A stretch of DNA of 64,000 bases, taken from Acidimicrobiia bacterium. GTDB lineage: Bacteria; Actinomycetota; Acidimicrobiia; Acidimicrobiales; CAIXPF01. Below are positions 62,430-64,000 of this stretch, piece after piece; positions within the stretch are counted from its first letter, which is position 1, and every line of letters begins with the position of its first letter. Below the pieces are notes generated by a model. It saw only the letters and a program-made list of their open reading frames with translations, was not told the origin of the DNA and made no database searches. Location of the stretch: contig CANJRG010000006.1 in NCBI GenBank assembly GCA_947476745.1, positions 112,001 through 176,000 on the forward strand, read 5' to 3'. Position numbers and translations under genes: made by a program.

Positions 62430-63378
62430 TCCGGTTCATCGACGAACATCAGGATCGGCGCAGCGGCCTGCTGCGCTGGGGAATGCCGATCGCCTAGACC
62501 CTTGGGATCGCCCCGTCGACGTATCACGAAGCCAAGAAGCGGCCGCCGTCAGCGCGGTCGATCCGTGACGCTGAACTCCGCCCGCAGGTGCTGCGGGTGT
62601 GGGAACAGAATCTCGCCGTGTACGGCGCGGACAAGGTGTGGGACCAGCTGAACAAGGACCGCATCCGTGTCGCCCGCTGCACCGTCGAGCGGCTGATGGC
62701 CGACATGGGCTTGCAGGGCTGCCGACGTGGCCGGATCTGGGTCCGCACCACCGAAGGCGACGGCCGTCTCGACCGACCCGCCGATGTCGTCGGGCGCCAG
62801 TTCCGGGCGCCGGCACCGAACCGGCTGTGGGTGGCGGACTTGACCTACGTCAAGACTCACTCCGGTTGGGTCTACGTCGCGTTCATCGTCGACGTGTTCT
62901 CGCGCATGGTCGTGGGCTGGCAGGCCTCCCGGTCTCTGCGCTCCGACCTGGCGATCGACGCGCTCGAGATGGCCGTGTTCAACCGTCAACGCGCCGGCGG
63001 CGACCTGTCACAGTTGACGCATCACAGCGACCGGTTGAAAGCGGGCAATATCTCAGCGTGCGCTACTCGTAGCCGCTCGCCGAGAACGAGATCGGCGCGT
63101 CGGTGGGCTCGAAGGGCGACAGCTTCGACAATGCCATGGCCGAGTCCTTCAACGGGCTCTACAAGTGGGAGCTGATCTACCCGCAAGGCCCGTAACGCGG
63201 CGTCGATGATGTCGAGTTCGAGACTCTCACCTATGTCGACTGGTTCAACAACCGTCGCCGCCACGGCGAGATCGAACCCGGCCCTGGCTTCACTACGCCA
63301 GCCGCGTTCGAGGCCGACCACTACAGTCAAACCATCTCCGCCGAACCGGCGAAGACACAAACCACCGAGCCTCTATGA
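62426..63378 (+). pseudogene. IS3-family transposase OrfB, disrupted
   Basis: The rve integrase core is recognisable: RLWVADLTYVKTHSGWVYVAFIVD (first Asp), LTHHSD (second Asp), and NAMAESFNGLYKWEL (Glu). An in-frame TAG stops it at codon 24 (62495-62497). A frameshift follows HHSDR near 63034. In the restored frame, further stops occur after RYS (TAG near 63070) and after QGP (TAA near 63193). The transposase cannot be made as one protein. Confidence 0.87.
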
Positions 63379-63394
63379 AACCCGGGGCGTTTCA

Positions 63395-63586
63395 ATCGCA
63401 CCTCGAACATCGGAACCTCCCGGAACGCCATCGCCGCCTCTCGGACCATCAACAGGAGCGGCGATGCTCACCCGTGACAGCACCGAACCAGCGGACCCCG
63501 GAGTGGTCCCATGCCGCCGGCGGGCGACACATGTGCTCAGTGCCAGCTGAACTCGAAGGAAATCTCTCTGAACCCGGAGAAAACCC
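63395..63586. other. Spacer between IS and rRNA promoter
   Basis: I find no supported gene or clear structure here. It may include the lost 3' end of the tyrosine recombinase, but I could not read a catalytic Tyr segment in any frame. Confidence 0.4.
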
Positions 63587-63615
63587 TTGACGATCCGCTG
63601 GTCCCTCCCTACAGT
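63587..63615 (+). promoter_or_regulatory. rRNA operon promoter
   Basis: -35 TTGACG (63587-63592), 17 nt, -10 TACAGT (63610-63615), about 305 nt upstream of the 16S start. It is the best vegetative promoter seen near the right end. Confidence 0.7.
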
Positions 63616-63920
63616 GTTCCCTCGCCCCAGCGGTTCGCCGCATTCGGGCCGCAGCTCTGAAAGCCTCCGGGTTTGTCACCTGCAACGAGCAACAAAGCGC
63701 CTAACAGGCACTGCGTTCCTTGAAAACGGAAGAGAGGACGAAAACGGCTAGTGCGGATATGCCGCATCGGGTCCGCCCGATCGGTAATCCATGTCGATTC
63801 CGAGTGCCTCATCGATCTGCCCTTGGGCAGAAAATCGAGGCAAATTGTCAGGTCGTCACACTTCGGTGTGGCTCTTGACTCTCAAAAGATCGTTCAACCA
63901 GGCAACTGGGAGACACGATT
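63616..63920 (+). other. rRNA leader with boxA-like and hairpin elements
   Basis: A non-coding leader. CTGCCC-TTGG-GGCAG (around 63818-63831) forms a small hairpin. TCACACTTCGGTGTGGCTCTTGACTCTCAAAAG (about 63857-63889, in pieces: CACAC-TTCG-GTGTG hairpin, then GGCTCTTGACTC) resembles a boxB-boxA antitermination arrangement. Confidence 0.5.
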
Positions 63921-64000
63921 TCGATGGAGAGTTTGATCCTGGCTCAGGACGAACGCTGGCGGCGTGCTTAACACATGCAAGTCGAGCGGGAGCCATCCAG
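63921..64000 (+). rRNA. 16S rRNA, 5' end
   Basis: The universal 27F site AGAGTTTGATCCTGGCTCAG is at 63928-63947, followed by GACGAACGCTGGCGGCG and TTAACACATGCAAGTCGAGC. By E. coli numbering the mature 5' end is near 63921. The gene runs out of the window. Confidence 0.97.

Larger units (their letters stand above)
62058..63394 (+). mobile_element. Decayed IS3-family insertion sequence
   Basis: 1337 bp. The left end TGAAGCGCCCCGGGTTCGG (62058-62076, pairing on to 62085) and the reverse complement of the right end (63367-63394, starting TGAAACGCCCCGGGTTTC) match at 24 of 28 bases. It carries OrfA and a broken OrfB in the usual IS3 order. No target duplication is visible (AAGG to the left, ATCG to the right). 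Confidence 0.88.

Overview
The window looks like chromosomal DNA of a high-GC actinobacterium, probably of the class Acidimicrobiia. That placement is tentative: it rests on the GC-rich coding style, the rapZ-gap-pgk-tpiA-secG order, Actinobacteria-type transfer proteins (SCO6880 family, Tad/Flp set, BTAD-LysM protein) and only 80 bases of 16S rRNA.

Layout. (1) 1-9409: host genes. These are the end of an amidohydrolase, a membrane GGDEF-EAL protein, rapZ, the glycolytic run gap-pgk-tpiA, secG, an acyl-CoA synthetase and tRNA-Leu(GAG). (2) About 9397-60243: an integrated conjugative element of about 51 kb, inserted at the 3' end of tRNA-Leu by a large serine recombinase. Its ends carry a 13-bp inverted repeat and a duplicated tRNA 3' end. 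(3) 60244-64000: host or older mobile DNA. It holds an AbrB-like gene, a tyrosine recombinase cut by a decayed IS3-family element, and then the promoter and start of an rRNA operon.

The element from left to right: serine recombinase; a HEPN-like/PUA-like protein; ParB- and ParA-like proteins; a MobF relaxase-helicase; a PrimPol and a SprT-like metallopeptidase; a four-gene SNF2/DUF4391/type III Mod/Res restriction locus; a six-gene type IV secretion operon on the minus strand; a transglycosylase-M23 peptidase; a RuvC-like/protein kinase pair; an approximately 10-kb Tad/Flp pilus operon on the minus strand; an HxlR regulator facing a sigma-like gene; two unknown proteins; then GmrSD-type DUF262/DUF1524, a protein kinase-SF1 helicase fusion and a phospholipase D-like protein.

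Regulation is the most striking part. Five copies of a bipartite element, G(T/A)CGCG(T/C)-N13(14)-CGCGCTTATC, lie upstream of the five transfer-related transcription units (relaxase, peptidase-PrimPol, T4SS operon, cell-wall hydrolase, Tad operon), each oriented toward its own gene. In two of them the element ends exactly 6 nt before the start codon, as expected of a promoter making a leaderless mRNA. The element also encodes a sigma-factor-like protein at 51282. A second motif, CGTTGAGG, is clustered upstream of the recombinase unit, the ParA-like gene and the sigma-like gene. Together they suggest a two-tier switch: a repressor acting on the control genes, and an element-encoded sigma factor that turns on the transfer regulon. 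This is inference from sequence only.
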